Source: Novosphingobium rosa NBRC 15208
GTDB taxonomy: Bacteria > Pseudomonadota > Alphaproteobacteria > Sphingomonadales > Sphingomonadaceae
Reading direction: 5' to 3'
Assembly (NCBI RefSeq): GCF_001598555.1
Contig: NZ_BCZE01000015.1
Coordinates: 31,617-95,616, forward strand
DNA: 64,000 nt
Under the pieces are notes generated by a model. That model worked only from the letters and a program-made list of their open reading frames with translations, ran no database searches and was not told where the DNA came from. Below are positions 33,300-43,051 of this stretch, one piece after another. How positions within the stretch are numbered: position 1 is the stretch's first letter; each line of letters starts with the position of its first letter. The position numbers and the translations under genes were made by a program.

Positions 33300-36233
33300 A
33301 TGATAAGGAGTTCATTCCTTTTATCCACCATGGGGGTGTTCGTTTCGCTGGGCCTGTCGGGCTCTCTGGCCGCGCAAACTGCAGCGCCAGTGTCCGGCGA
33401 TCCTGCTAAGGCAAAGCCTCCGGCTGGCCAGGAGCAACATCCGGTTCCCGCGCAGCCGGGCGCCGCCGACATCATCGTCACCGGTTCCCGCATCCAGAAC
33501 CTGGGCACACGCTCGCCCACGCCGCTCACCGTGCTGGACGCCACCAAGATCGCGCAGACGGCGCCCTCGGCGGTGGACGATGTGATGAACCAGTTGCCTG
33601 CCTTCCGCCCCTCTTCGGGCCCCAATCAGGTGCAGCGCAATGCCGGGTCGATTTCCACCGGGCAGAGCCTGGCCAATCTGCGCGGTCTGGGCGCCCAGCG
33701 CACCTTGACGCTGATCGATGGCGAACGCGTGGTGCCCACCAATCCGCAAGGCACCACCTCCACCAGCATCATTCCCGTCAGCCTGATCAAGCGGGTGGAG
33801 GTTGTGACGGGGGGCGCCTCGGCGGCCTATGGCTCGGATGCGGTGGCGGGTGTCTCCAACTTCGTGCTGGCCGACAGGATCACCCATCTTCAGGGCTCGA
33901 TCTATGGCGGCCTGTCGGATCATGCCGACAATCAGGAAATCGGCGCCAGCCTGGCCTATGGCTTCACCGCGGCCGATGATCGTCTGTCTGTCATCATGGG
34001 CGCCGATTTCAACAAGAACGATGGCGTGGGCACGATCTATTCGCGCGACTGGAGTGCGGTGGAGGCAGGCAATTCGGGCACGCCCATCGCCTTCGGCGCC
34101 ACCCGCGCCTCGGGCACGCCAGCCAATGGCTGGGCCAATGGCGTGGAATATGCCGCGCAGACCTTCGGCGGGGTGATCAACAGCGCCACCACCACGGGCG
34201 GGGCAAGCTCGACATTGCTGAACCAGAGGGCCTTCAATCCGGATGGTTCAACCTACCTGCTGGCGCGCGGACCGGTCTACGGCAATCTGATGGTCAATTC
34301 CTCCAGCAACCGGGGGGCAGGACCGATCAGCCAATGGAACCTCAAACAGCCGATGATCCAGGGCACGGGCCTGATCCGCGCCAATTACGAAGTAAGCGAT
34401 AGTCTGTCCGGCTTCGTGCTGGTCAATTACGCCAAGAGCAACGTCACCACCTTCTCGCAATATCACCAGACGCCGACGCTGACGATCCTGGCGAGCAACC
34501 CCTATCTGCCCAGCGCGCTGGCGGCGCAGATGGCCAGCAACAACATCGCCTCCTTCACGATGGGGCGGGTGGATTCGGACTGGCTGGGCACCTCGGCCAA
34601 CAACACCTACGACACGTTCCGCATTTCGACCGGCCTGAAGGGCAAGGTCTTGGGCTCTCTCAAATGGGATGTGACCTATAATTTTGGCAAATCCACCATC
34701 GACTCCCGCGTCAACGGCACCAAGGAGGCCAATCTGGCCGCCGCCGAATATGCGGTGCGCGATGGCAGCGGCAACATCGTTTGCGGTTCGCTGGCCACCA
34801 ACCCCAATTTCGCCGCAAGCCGCCTGACCAACACCATTCAGCTTGCCAATGTGCAGGCGGGCTGCGTGCCCCTCAACCCGTTCGGCGTGGGCAATATGTC
34901 GCAGCAGGCGATCAACTATGTGTCGGGCATCGAGATCACCAAGGATACGATGATCCAGCACAGCGTCTCGGCCAATCTTTCGGGCAGCCTGTTCGATCTG
35001 CCGGGCGGCAAGGCGGCCTTCGCGCTGGGCGGCGAAATGCGCTGGGACCGGTTGAGCCAATGGGCCGATGCCGCGCAGCAGCAGGGGCTCTATTCCTCGG
35101 GCAACAACCAGTCCTTCGGCGGCAGCAACCAGGTGAAGGAAGCCTATGTCGAGGTCGATCTGCCGCTGCTGCGCGATGTGACGGCGATCCGCTCGCTGGG
35201 CATCAATGCCGCCGCGCGCCGCACCGACTATCGCACCAGCGGCGCGGTGACGACCTGGAAGGTGGGCGGCACCTGGGAACCGTTCCAGAGTCTGCGGCTG
35301 CGCATCGTGCGATCCCGCGATATTCGCGCGCCTTCGCTCTCGGACCTGTTTTCGGTGGGCGGCATTTCGACCACGGGATCGTTCTACAACCCCTTTACCG
35401 GACAGTCGGCGCGCCTGCCGCAGCAGGCTCTGGGCAATCCCGCGCTGAAACCGGAAAAGGCCGACACGCTGTCTTTCGGCGGCACCTTCGAGGGGCATGG
35501 GCGCGTTGCCGGGCTGCACGCTTCGGTCGATTACTATCGGATCAAGGTGAAGGACGTCATCGCTTCGGTCAGCCCGTCGGACAGCCTGACGCGATGCTAT
35601 GCGGGCAACACGCTTTACTGTTCGGCGATCCAGTTCGACAATTCGGCTTTCGGCATCGCCAATGTGGTGGTCAAGCCCTTCAACCAGTCGCTGCTCGACA
35701 CCAGCGGGCTTGACTTCGAACTGGGGTATCGCACCGGCCTCTCACGCTTCGGTCTGCCCGGATCGGTGGATGCCACGGTCTATGCCTCGCGGCTGCTGCA
35801 TTACAACTCCACCGATGTCGCCGGGCCCACGGGCACGACGATCGATTATGCCGGCTATCAGACGGCTGCTCCCAAATGGGTGATCTCCACCTATCTCACC
35901 TATCGTCTGGAGCCGGTGACGGTGGGCCTGCAGATGCGCGCCTTTTCCTCGATCGGCTATTCGCCGCTCTATGTCGGGCCGGGGCAGGCGGGGTACAATC
36001 CGGCGGCCTCCAACAGCATCAGCCAGAACATCTTTGCCGGGCAGGCGCTGTTCAACCTCAATCTGGCCTATGATTTCAAGCTGGCCGGATCGAAGGCGCA
36101 GATCTTCGCCAACATCTCCAACCTCTTCAACACCATCCCGCCCGCTTATGCGATCGCCGCGATCAACCTTGGCGGCAACCCTTATGATTACGTAGGCCGG
36201 ACCTACAAAATGGGCGTGAGGTTCGGGCTGTGA
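33300..36233 (+). CDS. TonB-dependent receptor of the esterase/tartrate-dehydratase island
   Basis: 977 residues. Signal peptide to about residue 25 (LGLSGSLAAQ), TonB box DIIVTGSRIQ, plug with LANLRGLGAQRTLTLIDGER and VEVVTGGASAAYGSDAVAG, long barrel, C-terminal strand YKMGVRFGL. The RxxRGLGxxRTLxLxDGxR plug motif is the large Xanthomonas/Caulobacter-type receptor that usually imports carbohydrates or plant aromatics. Its stop overlaps the GTG of the next gene, a secreted esterase, so receptor and enzyme are co-translated; this suggests import of an ester-linked plant compound. Confidence 0.92.
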   Translation: MIRSSFLLSTMGVFVSLGLSGSLAAQTAAPVSGDPAKAKPPAGQEQHPVPAQPGAADIIVTGSRIQNLGTRSPTPLTVLDATKIAQTAPSAVDDVMNQLPAFRPSSGPNQVQRNAGSISTGQSLANLRGLGAQRTLTLIDGERVVPTNPQGTTSTSIIPVSLIKRVEVVTGGASAAYGSDAVAGVSNFVLADRITHLQGSIYGGLSDHADNQEIGASLAYGFTAADDRLSVIMGADFNKNDGVGTIYSRDWSAVEAGNSGTPIAFGATRASGTPANGWANGVEYAAQTFGGVINSATTTGGASSTLLNQRAFNPDGSTYLLARGPVYGNLMVNSSSNRGAGPISQWNLKQPMIQGTGLIRANYEVSDSLSGFVLVNYAKSNVTTFSQYHQTPTLTILASNPYLPSALAAQMASNNIASFTMGRVDSDWLGTSANNTYDTFRISTGLKGKVLGSLKWDVTYNFGKSTIDSRVNGTKEANLAAAEYAVRDGSGNIVCGSLATNPNFAASRLTNTIQLANVQAGCVPLNPFGVGNMSQQAINYVSGIEITKDTMIQHSVSANLSGSLFDLPGGKAAFALGGEMRWDRLSQWADAAQQQGLYSSGNNQSFGGSNQVKEAYVEVDLPLLRDVTAIRSLGINAAARRTDYRTSGAVTTWKVGGTWEPFQSLRLRIVRSRDIRAPSLSDLFSVGGISTTGSFYNPFTGQSARLPQQALGNPALKPEKADTLSFGGTFEGHGRVAGLHASVDYYRIKVKDVIASVSPSDSLTRCYAGNTLYCSAIQFDNSAFGIANVVVKPFNQSLLDTSGLDFELGYRTGLSRFGLPGSVDATVYASRLLHYNSTDVAGPTGTTIDYAGYQTAAPKWVISTYLTYRLEPVTVGLQMRAFSSIGYSPLYVGPGQAGYNPAASNSISQNIFAGQALFNLNLAYDFKLAGSKAQIFANISNLFNTIPPAYAIAAINLGGNPYDYVGRTYKMGVRFGL

Positions 36234-37813
36234 GCGCGCGGCACCTGACGCGGCTGGCGCTGTCCGCCGCCGTTGCGACGCTTGCTCTGGCGATCCCCGT
36301 CACCCATGCGCAGGCCGTGCTGTCGGACTATGAGACCGCCGACAAGGCGGCGCAGGCCCGCACTGCCGCCCTGTGGCGGCTGGCCTTCCGCCCCACCCGG
36401 CAGGTGCTGGAGCAGACGGTGGCCAGCTTGCGCGGCGGCCCGGCGGACAAGGGCGAGACGAAAGCCAGCGTCGATGCGTTGATCGCTCAGGCCGCGCCGC
36501 AAGCCCCAGAGGAGGCGCGCCGCACCCTGTGGCAGGCCGCCAGCCTGCTGCTGGGCAAGCCGTGGAGCGCCGATGAAGCCTTGCTGGGCAGCCTGTCCCT
36601 GCGCCCTGACCATCCGGTCGCCACCGGGGCGGGCACCGGCCTGCGTTTCGAACTGGCCTATCCCGTGCCCGACTCCGCCGGGGCCAGCTACACGCTCGAT
36701 CTGCTGGCCGCGCAGCCGACCTCATCGGCCACGCCGAAACGCGGGGCGGTGCTGCGGCGCATTGCTGCGGGCAGGCTGGAACAGGGCAAGGGCGCGGCGG
36801 TCACCCCCGATCTCGGCGGCGTGGCGGATGGTTTCTACATTGTGCTGGCCACGGTCACCACACCCTCGGGCGCCAGCGGCGAGATTGCCAGCGCGCTCTA
36901 TCTGGTCAGCGATCTGGCAGGGCGTCAGGCGGCTTTGCAGGCCAGGCTGGACAGGATTTCAGGCCATGACGCGGCTAGGCAAACTGCCGCCTATCCCTTC
37001 GCGCTGGCCCGCGCCATGAACGAGGGCAAGCGCGAGGTGATCGCCTATGATTTCCCCGCGGCGATCCGCCGCTCGCAGGAGATCGCCACGGCGCTGGAGC
37101 AGGGGCGCGATCCGGTCGAACATGCCCGCGGCTTGCAGGACCGCGCCTATCGCTTCCCCGAAACCGGCGAACTGGTGCCCTATCAGCTTTATGTCCCCTC
37201 AGGCTGGACGCCGGATCGCCGCTGGCCGCTGGTCGTCGCGCTGCACGGCGCCAATCTGGACGAGCGCAACATGCTGGGCCGCGCCGATGGGCAGATGCAG
37301 AAGCTGGCCGAGGCGCAGGGCGTGATCGTGGTGGCGCCGCTGGGCTATCGCATCAACAGCGCCTATGGCTCGCAACATATGGGCTCCCTGCTGGGGGCCG
37401 ATCCCGCCCGGCTGCGGCGCAGCGGAGAGGACGTGCTGCAGGTGGCCGATCTGGTCGCCCGCGAATACAACGCCGATCCCTCGCGCACCTACCTCACCGG
37501 CAATTCCATGGGTGGGGGCGGCACATGGTGGATTGGCGGCCATCATCCAGAACGCTGGGCGGCGATTGCCCCCGCAGCTTTCGGCGGCGTGACGCCTGAC
37601 GATGTGCCGGGCCTGTCGAGAGTCCCCATTCTGGCCGTGGTGGGCGACCATGACGAGTTGGGCATGGCCGGGCGCGTGCGCGCCGCCGTCGTCACGCTGA
37701 AAGCGGGCGGCGTTCAGGCCGATTATCTGGAGATTCCGGGCGGCACCCATGCCTCGGGCTTCGACATCGCCCTGCCACGCATCTTCGCCTTTTTCGGGAG
37801 CCATCACAAATGA
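36230..37813 (+). CDS. Secreted alpha/beta-hydrolase (PHB-depolymerase/esterase type)
   Basis: 527 residues from GTG 36230, overlapping the TBDR stop (GTGA). Signal peptide (LALSAAVATLALAIPVTHAQA), an N-terminal helical/beta region of about 290 residues unlike the catalytic part, then an esterase domain: WPLVVALHGANLDERN (oxyanion), nucleophile Ser in YLTGNSMGGGGTWW, acid Asp in VVGDHDELG, His in GGTHASG. Likely periplasmic cleavage of an ester brought in by the receptor. Substrate unknown. Confidence 0.87.
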   Translation: MSARHLTRLALSAAVATLALAIPVTHAQAVLSDYETADKAAQARTAALWRLAFRPTRQVLEQTVASLRGGPADKGETKASVDALIAQAAPQAPEEARRTLWQAASLLLGKPWSADEALLGSLSLRPDHPVATGAGTGLRFELAYPVPDSAGASYTLDLLAAQPTSSATPKRGAVLRRIAAGRLEQGKGAAVTPDLGGVADGFYIVLATVTTPSGASGEIASALYLVSDLAGRQAALQARLDRISGHDAARQTAAYPFALARAMNEGKREVIAYDFPAAIRRSQEIATALEQGRDPVEHARGLQDRAYRFPETGELVPYQLYVPSGWTPDRRWPLVVALHGANLDERNMLGRADGQMQKLAEAQGVIVVAPLGYRINSAYGSQHMGSLLGADPARLRRSGEDVLQVADLVAREYNADPSRTYLTGNSMGGGGTWWIGGHHPERWAAIAPAAFGGVTPDDVPGLSRVPILAVVGDHDELGMAGRVRAAVVTLKAGGVQADYLEIPGGTHASGFDIALPRIFAFFGSHHK

Positions 37814-37890
37814 TGCCGCGCGCGCAAACCCGTCCTACACTGCTCTCTTCCGCCCGGGCCACCGGGCGCGGGACAGGCAGGGAGCAGACC

Positions 37891-38694
37891 ATGAGTGACG
37901 ACAAGAGCATCGTGAAATCCGTGGCCAAGGCCTTCGCGGTGCTGCAGAGCTTCAGTGCCGAAAAGCCCGAACTGGTGCTGGCCGATGTGGCGCGCGGTGC
38001 CGGCGTGGACAATGCCACGGCGTTCCGCATGCTCAACACGCTGGTGCAGCTTGGCTATGTCGAGAAGGTGGACGACAGCCGCCGCTTTCGTCTGGGCTTC
38101 AAATGCCTCGATCTGGGGTTCAACGCCATTGCCCGTTCCGACATCAGGCAGCTGGGGCGACCTTTGCTGCGCTCGTTGGTGGGCAACACGATCGAGGCGG
38201 CCTCGCTGGGCGTGCTCGATGGCGATGAGGCGGTCTATATCGAGCGCATTCAGGCAGGTCTGCAACGGCTGGCCGTGGATGTGCGCGTGGGCAACCGCGT
38301 TCCGGCCTACACCTCGGCGCTGGGCCGCGCGATGCTGGCCTGGTTGCCCTTCGACAGCCTGCGCGCCTGGCTGGCCGAACACCCGCTGGAAAGGCGCACG
38401 GCTCACACGCTGATCGATGCCGATGCGGTGATGGCCGAACTCGAAAGGGTGCGCGCCCAGGGCTATGCCGTCTCCGATCAGGAAACGGTGACCGGCCTGC
38501 GCGTGCTGGCCGCGCCGATCACCGATGTCGACGGCATGCCCATCGCCGCGATGAGCGTGGCCGCCCCGGCTTTCGGCCACACCCTTGAGGCATTTGTCGA
38601 GGAGGCGCGCGAGATCACCTGCGCTGCCGCTGCCCAATTGTCATCCGCCGTCCGTGCGGCGGGCGGCACTGCCATTCCCAAACGAAACAGCTGA
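37891..38694 (+). CDS. IclR-family transcriptional regulator
   Basis: 267 residues from ATG 37891 (GGGAGCAG upstream). N-terminal winged HTH (KSVAKAFAVLQSF, DVARGAGVDNATAFRMLNTL, GYVEKVDDSRRFRLG) and C-terminal effector domain (VYIERIQ, YTSALGRAMLAWLP, ITDVDGMPIAAMSVAAP). IclR proteins commonly control aromatic-acid and sugar-acid catabolism. It lies between the esterase and the DHDPS-family gene in one direction, so it probably regulates the island. Confidence 0.93.
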   Translation: MSDDKSIVKSVAKAFAVLQSFSAEKPELVLADVARGAGVDNATAFRMLNTLVQLGYVEKVDDSRRFRLGFKCLDLGFNAIARSDIRQLGRPLLRSLVGNTIEAASLGVLDGDEAVYIERIQAGLQRLAVDVRVGNRVPAYTSALGRAMLAWLPFDSLRAWLAEHPLERRTAHTLIDADAVMAELERVRAQGYAVSDQETVTGLRVLAAPITDVDGMPIAAMSVAAPAFGHTLEAFVEEAREITCAAAAQLSSAVRAAGGTAIPKRNS

Positions 38695-38723
38695 ACACAA
38701 GCTTCAACATGGAGAGTTACCCG

Positions 38724-39665
38724 GTGAGCACACTTGACCTGAAGGGCCTGATCCCCGCCATTGCCGTCCCCTTCCACGACGACCACAGCATCGATGAGGG
38801 CGCGCTCACCCGTCTGGCGCAATGGCTGGCGCAGCAGCGGCGGATCAAGGCGATCATGACCAATGGCCACACCGGCGAGGTCTTTTCGCTGACCCCGCGC
38901 GAACGCGCGCAGGTGACCGGCATCGTGGCCAAAGCGGTCGATGGCGCGATCCCGGTGATTTCCTCCATCGTCTGCGAAGGCATTCTCGATGCGGTCGAGC
39001 AGGCGCAGCTGGCGCGCGAGTCCGGCGCCACCGCGCTCGACATCATGCCGCCGCACCACTGGTTGCGCTTCGGCTTCCGTGAGGAGCATGTGCTGGAGTA
39101 TTTCCATGCCATCGGCGAGGGTTCGGGCCTGCCGCTGATCGTCCATGTCTATCCGGCCTGGACCAAGGCTTCCTTCTCCTCGGCGCTGCTGGCCAGGCTG
39201 GCGCAGATGGACGCGGTGCAGGCCTTCAAGATCGGCACGCGGGAGATGAACAAATACGACCGCGACCTGAAAGCCATCCGCGCCGTCGCGCCCGACAAGG
39301 CGCTGCTCACCTGCCATGACGAATATCTGCTGGCCTCGATGGTGCAGGGCATCGATGGCGCGCTGGTTGGCTTCGCCTCTGTCATTCCCGGCCTGATTGC
39401 CGATCTGCTCGACGCTGTGGAGGCAGGCGATCTGGCCCGCGCGATGCAGGTGCAGGCGATGATCGATCCGCTCAAGGAAGCGGTCTATGGTGATGGCGAA
39501 CCCACCGGCGAGGCCCATGCCTGCATGAAGGCGGCGATGGCGGCGGCGGGTCTGATCCCGCGCGGCACGGTGCGTCCGCCCACGGTGGCCCCCAGCGCGC
39601 AGGAATTGCAGCGCATCGAGGCCGCTGTGCGGGGGGCCGGCATCGTCCAGTCCGCGCTGGCCTGA
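38724..39665 (+). CDS. Dihydrodipicolinate synthase / N-acetylneuraminate lyase family protein
   Basis: 313 residues. GTG 38724 is chosen over ATG 38709 because GGAGAG sits 7 bases before it. TIM-barrel class I aldolase/dehydratase: MTNGHTGEVFSLTPRER in place of the usual GTTGE loop, Tyr in IVHVYPAW and the Schiff-base Lys in VQAFKIGTREM. It forms a pyruvate-type or 2-oxoacid Schiff base. True DapA is unlikely given the context with a sugar-acid-type dehydratase and symporter; a 2-keto-3-deoxy acid aldolase or dehydratase is more probable. Confidence 0.88.
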   Translation: MSTLDLKGLIPAIAVPFHDDHSIDEGALTRLAQWLAQQRRIKAIMTNGHTGEVFSLTPRERAQVTGIVAKAVDGAIPVISSIVCEGILDAVEQAQLARESGATALDIMPPHHWLRFGFREEHVLEYFHAIGEGSGLPLIVHVYPAWTKASFSSALLARLAQMDAVQAFKIGTREMNKYDRDLKAIRAVAPDKALLTCHDEYLLASMVQGIDGALVGFASVIPGLIADLLDAVEAGDLARAMQVQAMIDPLKEAVYGDGEPTGEAHACMKAAMAAAGLIPRGTVRPPTVAPSAQELQRIEAAVRGAGIVQSALA

Positions 39666-40358
39666 GTGATGCAGGCTGCATCCCCCCGCCGGGTGGTTGT
39701 GACCGGTTGCGCGTCGGGCATTGGCGCAGCCATCGCCCGGCGTCTCGCCGAGGATGGCTGGCAGGTGGCCGGCATCGACCGTAGCGAGCGACCCGACGTC
39801 CCTTGGCTGGTTGATTATATGCAGGCCGATCTGGCCTATCCTGATCAGCTTGCCCGGTCCGCTCAGGCTTTCGCGGGCGCCCGGGCTCTGGTCCATGCGG
39901 CGGGGCTGATGCGGGTGGGGCGGCTTGACCGGCTCGATCTGACGGACGGCGCCATGATGTGGGCGGTCCATGTCCAGGCCCTGACCCAGCTGGCGCAGAT
40001 CCTGTGCCCGGCCATGGGGCGGGGGGGCCGCCTGCTTGCCATCGGCAGCCGCACCAGCGCGGGGGCTGCCGGGAAAAGCCAGTATGCCGCCAGCAAGGCC
40101 GCCATGGTCGCGCTGATCCGCTCATGGGCCAGCGAGTTGGCGCCGCAGGGGATCACCGCCAACATCATCGCCCCGGCGGCCACCGCCACCCCGATGCTGC
40201 GCGATGGCGCGCGGGCATCGGTGGCGCCGGTGGTGCCGCCGATCGGGCGCTATATCGAGCCGGAGGAAATCGCGGCCTATGCCTCCTTCCTCCTTTCCGA
40301 TCAGGCGGGCGCCATCACCGGGCAGGAGTTGCTGATCTGCGGCGGGGCATCCCTGTGA
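39666..40358 (+). CDS. SDR-family oxidoreductase
   Basis: 230 residues, start GTG 39666 or ATG 39669, directly behind the preceding stop. TGCASGIGAAIARRL, DYMQADLA, VHAAGLM (an NNAG variant), Ser in AIGSRTSAG, YAASK, and the C-terminal QELLICGGASL. NAD(P)-dependent alcohol/ketone interconversion, probably on an intermediate of the same pathway. Confidence 0.9.
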   Translation: MMQAASPRRVVVTGCASGIGAAIARRLAEDGWQVAGIDRSERPDVPWLVDYMQADLAYPDQLARSAQAFAGARALVHAAGLMRVGRLDRLDLTDGAMMWAVHVQALTQLAQILCPAMGRGGRLLAIGSRTSAGAAGKSQYAASKAAMVALIRSWASELAPQGITANIIAPAATATPMLRDGARASVAPVVPPIGRYIEPEEIAAYASFLLSDQAGAITGQELLICGGASL

Positions 40359-40428
40359 ACCCACGGTGAGCCAGAGCGTGAGCCTGCGCCCCGTCTTCTG
40401 ATCCTCCTTCAGATGAAAGAGAACCAAC

Positions 40429-41601
40429 GTGTCACATCCACGCATCCTCGATATCGTCGAGGTCACCAAGCCGATTTCCTCCCCCATCCGTAACGCCTAT
40501 ATCGACTTCTCGAAGATGACCGCCAGCCTTGTCGCGGTGGTCACCAACATCGAGCGCGACGGGCGCCGGGTGGTGGGCTATGGCTTCAACTCCAATGGCC
40601 GTTACGGTCAGGGCGGCCTGATCCGCGAGCGTTTCGCCGACCGGTTGAAGGAGGCCGATCCCGCCAGCCTGCTCGATGAAACGGGCGAGAATTTCGATCC
40701 GCACCGCATCTGGTCCACGCTGATGACCAATGAAAAGCCGGGCGGTCATGGGGAACGCTCGGTGGCGGTGGGCACCATCGACATGGCGGTGTGGGATGCG
40801 GTGGCCAAGATCGCGGGCAAGCCGCTGTTCCGGCTGCTGGCCGAGCGCAAGGGGCGGCAGGCCAATCCGCGCGTCTTCGTCTATGCGGCGGGCGGCTATT
40901 ATTATCCGGGCAAGGATGATGACCAGCTGCGCAAGGAAATGCGCGGCTACATCGATCGCGGCTACACTGTCGTGAAGATGAAGATCGGTGGGGAAAGTCT
41001 TGCCGTGGACTGCCGCCGCATCGAATCCGTGCTGAAGGAGATTGGCGGCGATGCGCAACTGGCGGTGGACGCCAATGGCCGCTTCGACACACAGACCGCC
41101 ATCGATTACGCCCGCGCTCTGCGTGAGTATCCGCTGTTCTGGTATGAGGAAGCGGGCGATCCGCTCGACTATCGCCTGCAGGCCGCGCTGGCCGAGTTCT
41201 ATCCCGGCCCGATGGCCACGGGCGAGAACCTCTTCAGCCATCAGGATGCCGCCAATCTGCTGCGCTATGGCGGGATGCGGCCCGACCGCGACTGGCTGCA
41301 GTTCGACTGCGCCCTGTCCTACGGCCTTGTCGAATATATGCGCACGCTTGAAAAGCTGGCCGAAGCGGGCTGGTCGCCCTCGCGTTGCATTCCCCATGGC
41401 GGGCACCAGATGTCGCTCAACATCGCGGCGGGGCTGGGGCTGGGCGGCAATGAAAGCTATCCCGACCTGTTCCAGCCTTATGGCGGTTTCCCCGATACGG
41501 TGAAGGTGGTTGATGGCCATATCACCATGCCCGAGCTGCCGGGCATCGGCTTCGAGGGCAAGAGCGACCTGATCCGCGTGATGCGCGATCTGGCGGAATA
41601 G
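40429..41601 (+). CDS. tarD: D(-)-tartrate dehydratase homologue (enolase superfamily)
   Basis: 390 residues. Very close to the Bradyrhizobium japonicum D-tartrate dehydratase as I recall it: EVTKPISSPIRNAYIDF, GYGFNSNGRYGQGGLIRERF, NEKPGGHGERSVAVGTIDMA. Active-site residues are all present one position later than in that enzyme: Lys185 in VVKMKIGG, metal ligands Asp214, Glu240 and Glu266 (ATGENLF), and His323 in CIPHGGHQMSLN. That enzyme turns D-tartrate to oxaloacetate. The neighbouring DHDPS-family and SDR genes are not needed for that reaction, so the physiological substrate may be broader. Confidence 0.9.
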   Translation: MSHPRILDIVEVTKPISSPIRNAYIDFSKMTASLVAVVTNIERDGRRVVGYGFNSNGRYGQGGLIRERFADRLKEADPASLLDETGENFDPHRIWSTLMTNEKPGGHGERSVAVGTIDMAVWDAVAKIAGKPLFRLLAERKGRQANPRVFVYAAGGYYYPGKDDDQLRKEMRGYIDRGYTVVKMKIGGESLAVDCRRIESVLKEIGGDAQLAVDANGRFDTQTAIDYARALREYPLFWYEEAGDPLDYRLQAALAEFYPGPMATGENLFSHQDAANLLRYGGMRPDRDWLQFDCALSYGLVEYMRTLEKLAEAGWSPSRCIPHGGHQMSLNIAAGLGLGGNESYPDLFQPYGGFPDTVKVVDGHITMPELPGIGFEGKSDLIRVMRDLAE

Positions 41602-41661
41602 GGGGCAGGGGCGAGGCCCGGATCAACGCGCCCGCCCCGCCGCCTGATGGGAGAGTGATGG

Positions 41662-43050
41662 ATGGCTCAGGATGCATCGCGACATCTGCTGATCGTGGGA
41701 TCGGTGATCGCCTATATTGTGCTTACCAGCCTGCTGGCGCTGGCGCTGCGCAGCCGGACCAATGCGCAATTCATGGTGGGCGGGCGCTCGCTGCCGGCTG
41801 TGGTGGTGGCGGTGCTGCTGATGTCGGAGTTCATCGGCGCCAAATCCACCGTCGGCACGGCGCAGGAGGCGTTTGAGAAGGGCATGGCGGCGGGCTGGTC
41901 GGTGCTGGCCGCAGCCATCGGCTTCGTGCTGCTGGGTCTGTTCTTTGCCCGCCAGATCCATGCATCGCAGCAGCACACCATCTCGGGGCTGGTCGAGCAG
42001 CGTTTCGGGAAAGGGGCGCGGATCGCCGTTTCCATCATCATGATTTATGCGCTGCTGCTGGTGAATGTCGGCAATTACATGAGCGGTTCAGCGGCTCTGT
42101 CCTCGGCATTGGGCCTGAATATGACGATCTCCACATTCGTCGTGGCGGGCTTCAGCCTGGTCTATTATGTGTTCGGCGGTCTCAAGAGCATCGCTTATGT
42201 CACCGTGCTGCACAGCCTGCTCAAGCTGGTGGGGGTGGGCGTGCTGGTCGCTGTTGCCTTGCATCTGACCGGCGGTGTCGCGCCGGTGCGCCATGCGCTG
42301 CCGCCCGGCTATTTCACGATGACGGGGCAGGTGGGAGGCAACACCATCTTTGCCTGGATCATCGGCACGTTGGGGGCGATCTTTTCGACCCAATACATCG
42401 TCCAGGCCATCGCCTCAAACCGCGACGAGGGCGGCGCCCGGCTCTCGGCCTTGATGGCAGGGGCAGTCTGTGTGCCTTTGGGGCTGGCGCTGGCCTTCAT
42501 CGGCGTGGCGGCGCGGGCACTGCATCCGCAGATGGACAGCCTGTTTGCCCTGCCGGTGTTCATTGCCGCCATGTCGGCGCCTCTGGCCGCGCTGGTCACC
42601 GTTTCGCTGGTGGCGTCCGCGCTGGTCAGCGTCAGCACAGTGGCATTGGCCACCACGGCTTTGGTGATGCGCGACTTCTACCTGCCCTGGCGTCAGCCCG
42701 GACCGGAGGGGGAACTGGCCGCCACGCGCAAGGTGGCGCTGGTGGTGGGGCTGGTGCCGCTGCTCTGCGTATTCTTCACGCCGCATATTCTGGAGCTGTC
42801 CTTCTTCACCCGCGCCTTGCGCCTGTCGATCGCGATCATCGCGGTGGCGGGGGTCTATCTGCCCTTCGTCGGCTCGCCGCGCAGCGCGGTGGCCGCGCTG
42901 GTGGCCAGCGGGGTGGTCACGACGGTCTGGTATGTGCTCGGCAATCCGCTGGGCATCGACAACATGTATATCGCCGCGATCGTGCCGGCCCTTGTGCTGT
43001 GTGCCGATCGTCCTTTCCGGGGCGCCGGACGCCCTCATTTTGCGGAGTGA
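41662..43050 (+). CDS. Sodium:solute symporter (SLC5/SSS family)
   Basis: 462 residues, 12-13 hydrophobic segments. SSS features: FMVGGRSLPAVVVAVLLMSEFIGAKSTVGTAQEAF and YVFGGLKSIAYVTVLHSLLKLVGV. Start ATG 41662 with GGGAGAG upstream. Likely brings the acid released by the periplasmic esterases into the cytoplasm for the dehydratase. Stop lies immediately before the next gene. Confidence 0.92.
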   Translation: MAQDASRHLLIVGSVIAYIVLTSLLALALRSRTNAQFMVGGRSLPAVVVAVLLMSEFIGAKSTVGTAQEAFEKGMAAGWSVLAAAIGFVLLGLFFARQIHASQQHTISGLVEQRFGKGARIAVSIIMIYALLLVNVGNYMSGSAALSSALGLNMTISTFVVAGFSLVYYVFGGLKSIAYVTVLHSLLKLVGVGVLVAVALHLTGGVAPVRHALPPGYFTMTGQVGGNTIFAWIIGTLGAIFSTQYIVQAIASNRDEGGARLSALMAGAVCVPLGLALAFIGVAARALHPQMDSLFALPVFIAAMSAPLAALVTVSLVASALVSVSTVALATTALVMRDFYLPWRQPGPEGELAATRKVALVVGLVPLLCVFFTPHILELSFFTRALRLSIAIIAVAGVYLPFVGSPRSAVAALVASGVVTTVWYVLGNPLGIDNMYIAAIVPALVLCADRPFRGAGRPHFAE

Positions 43051-43051
43051 G

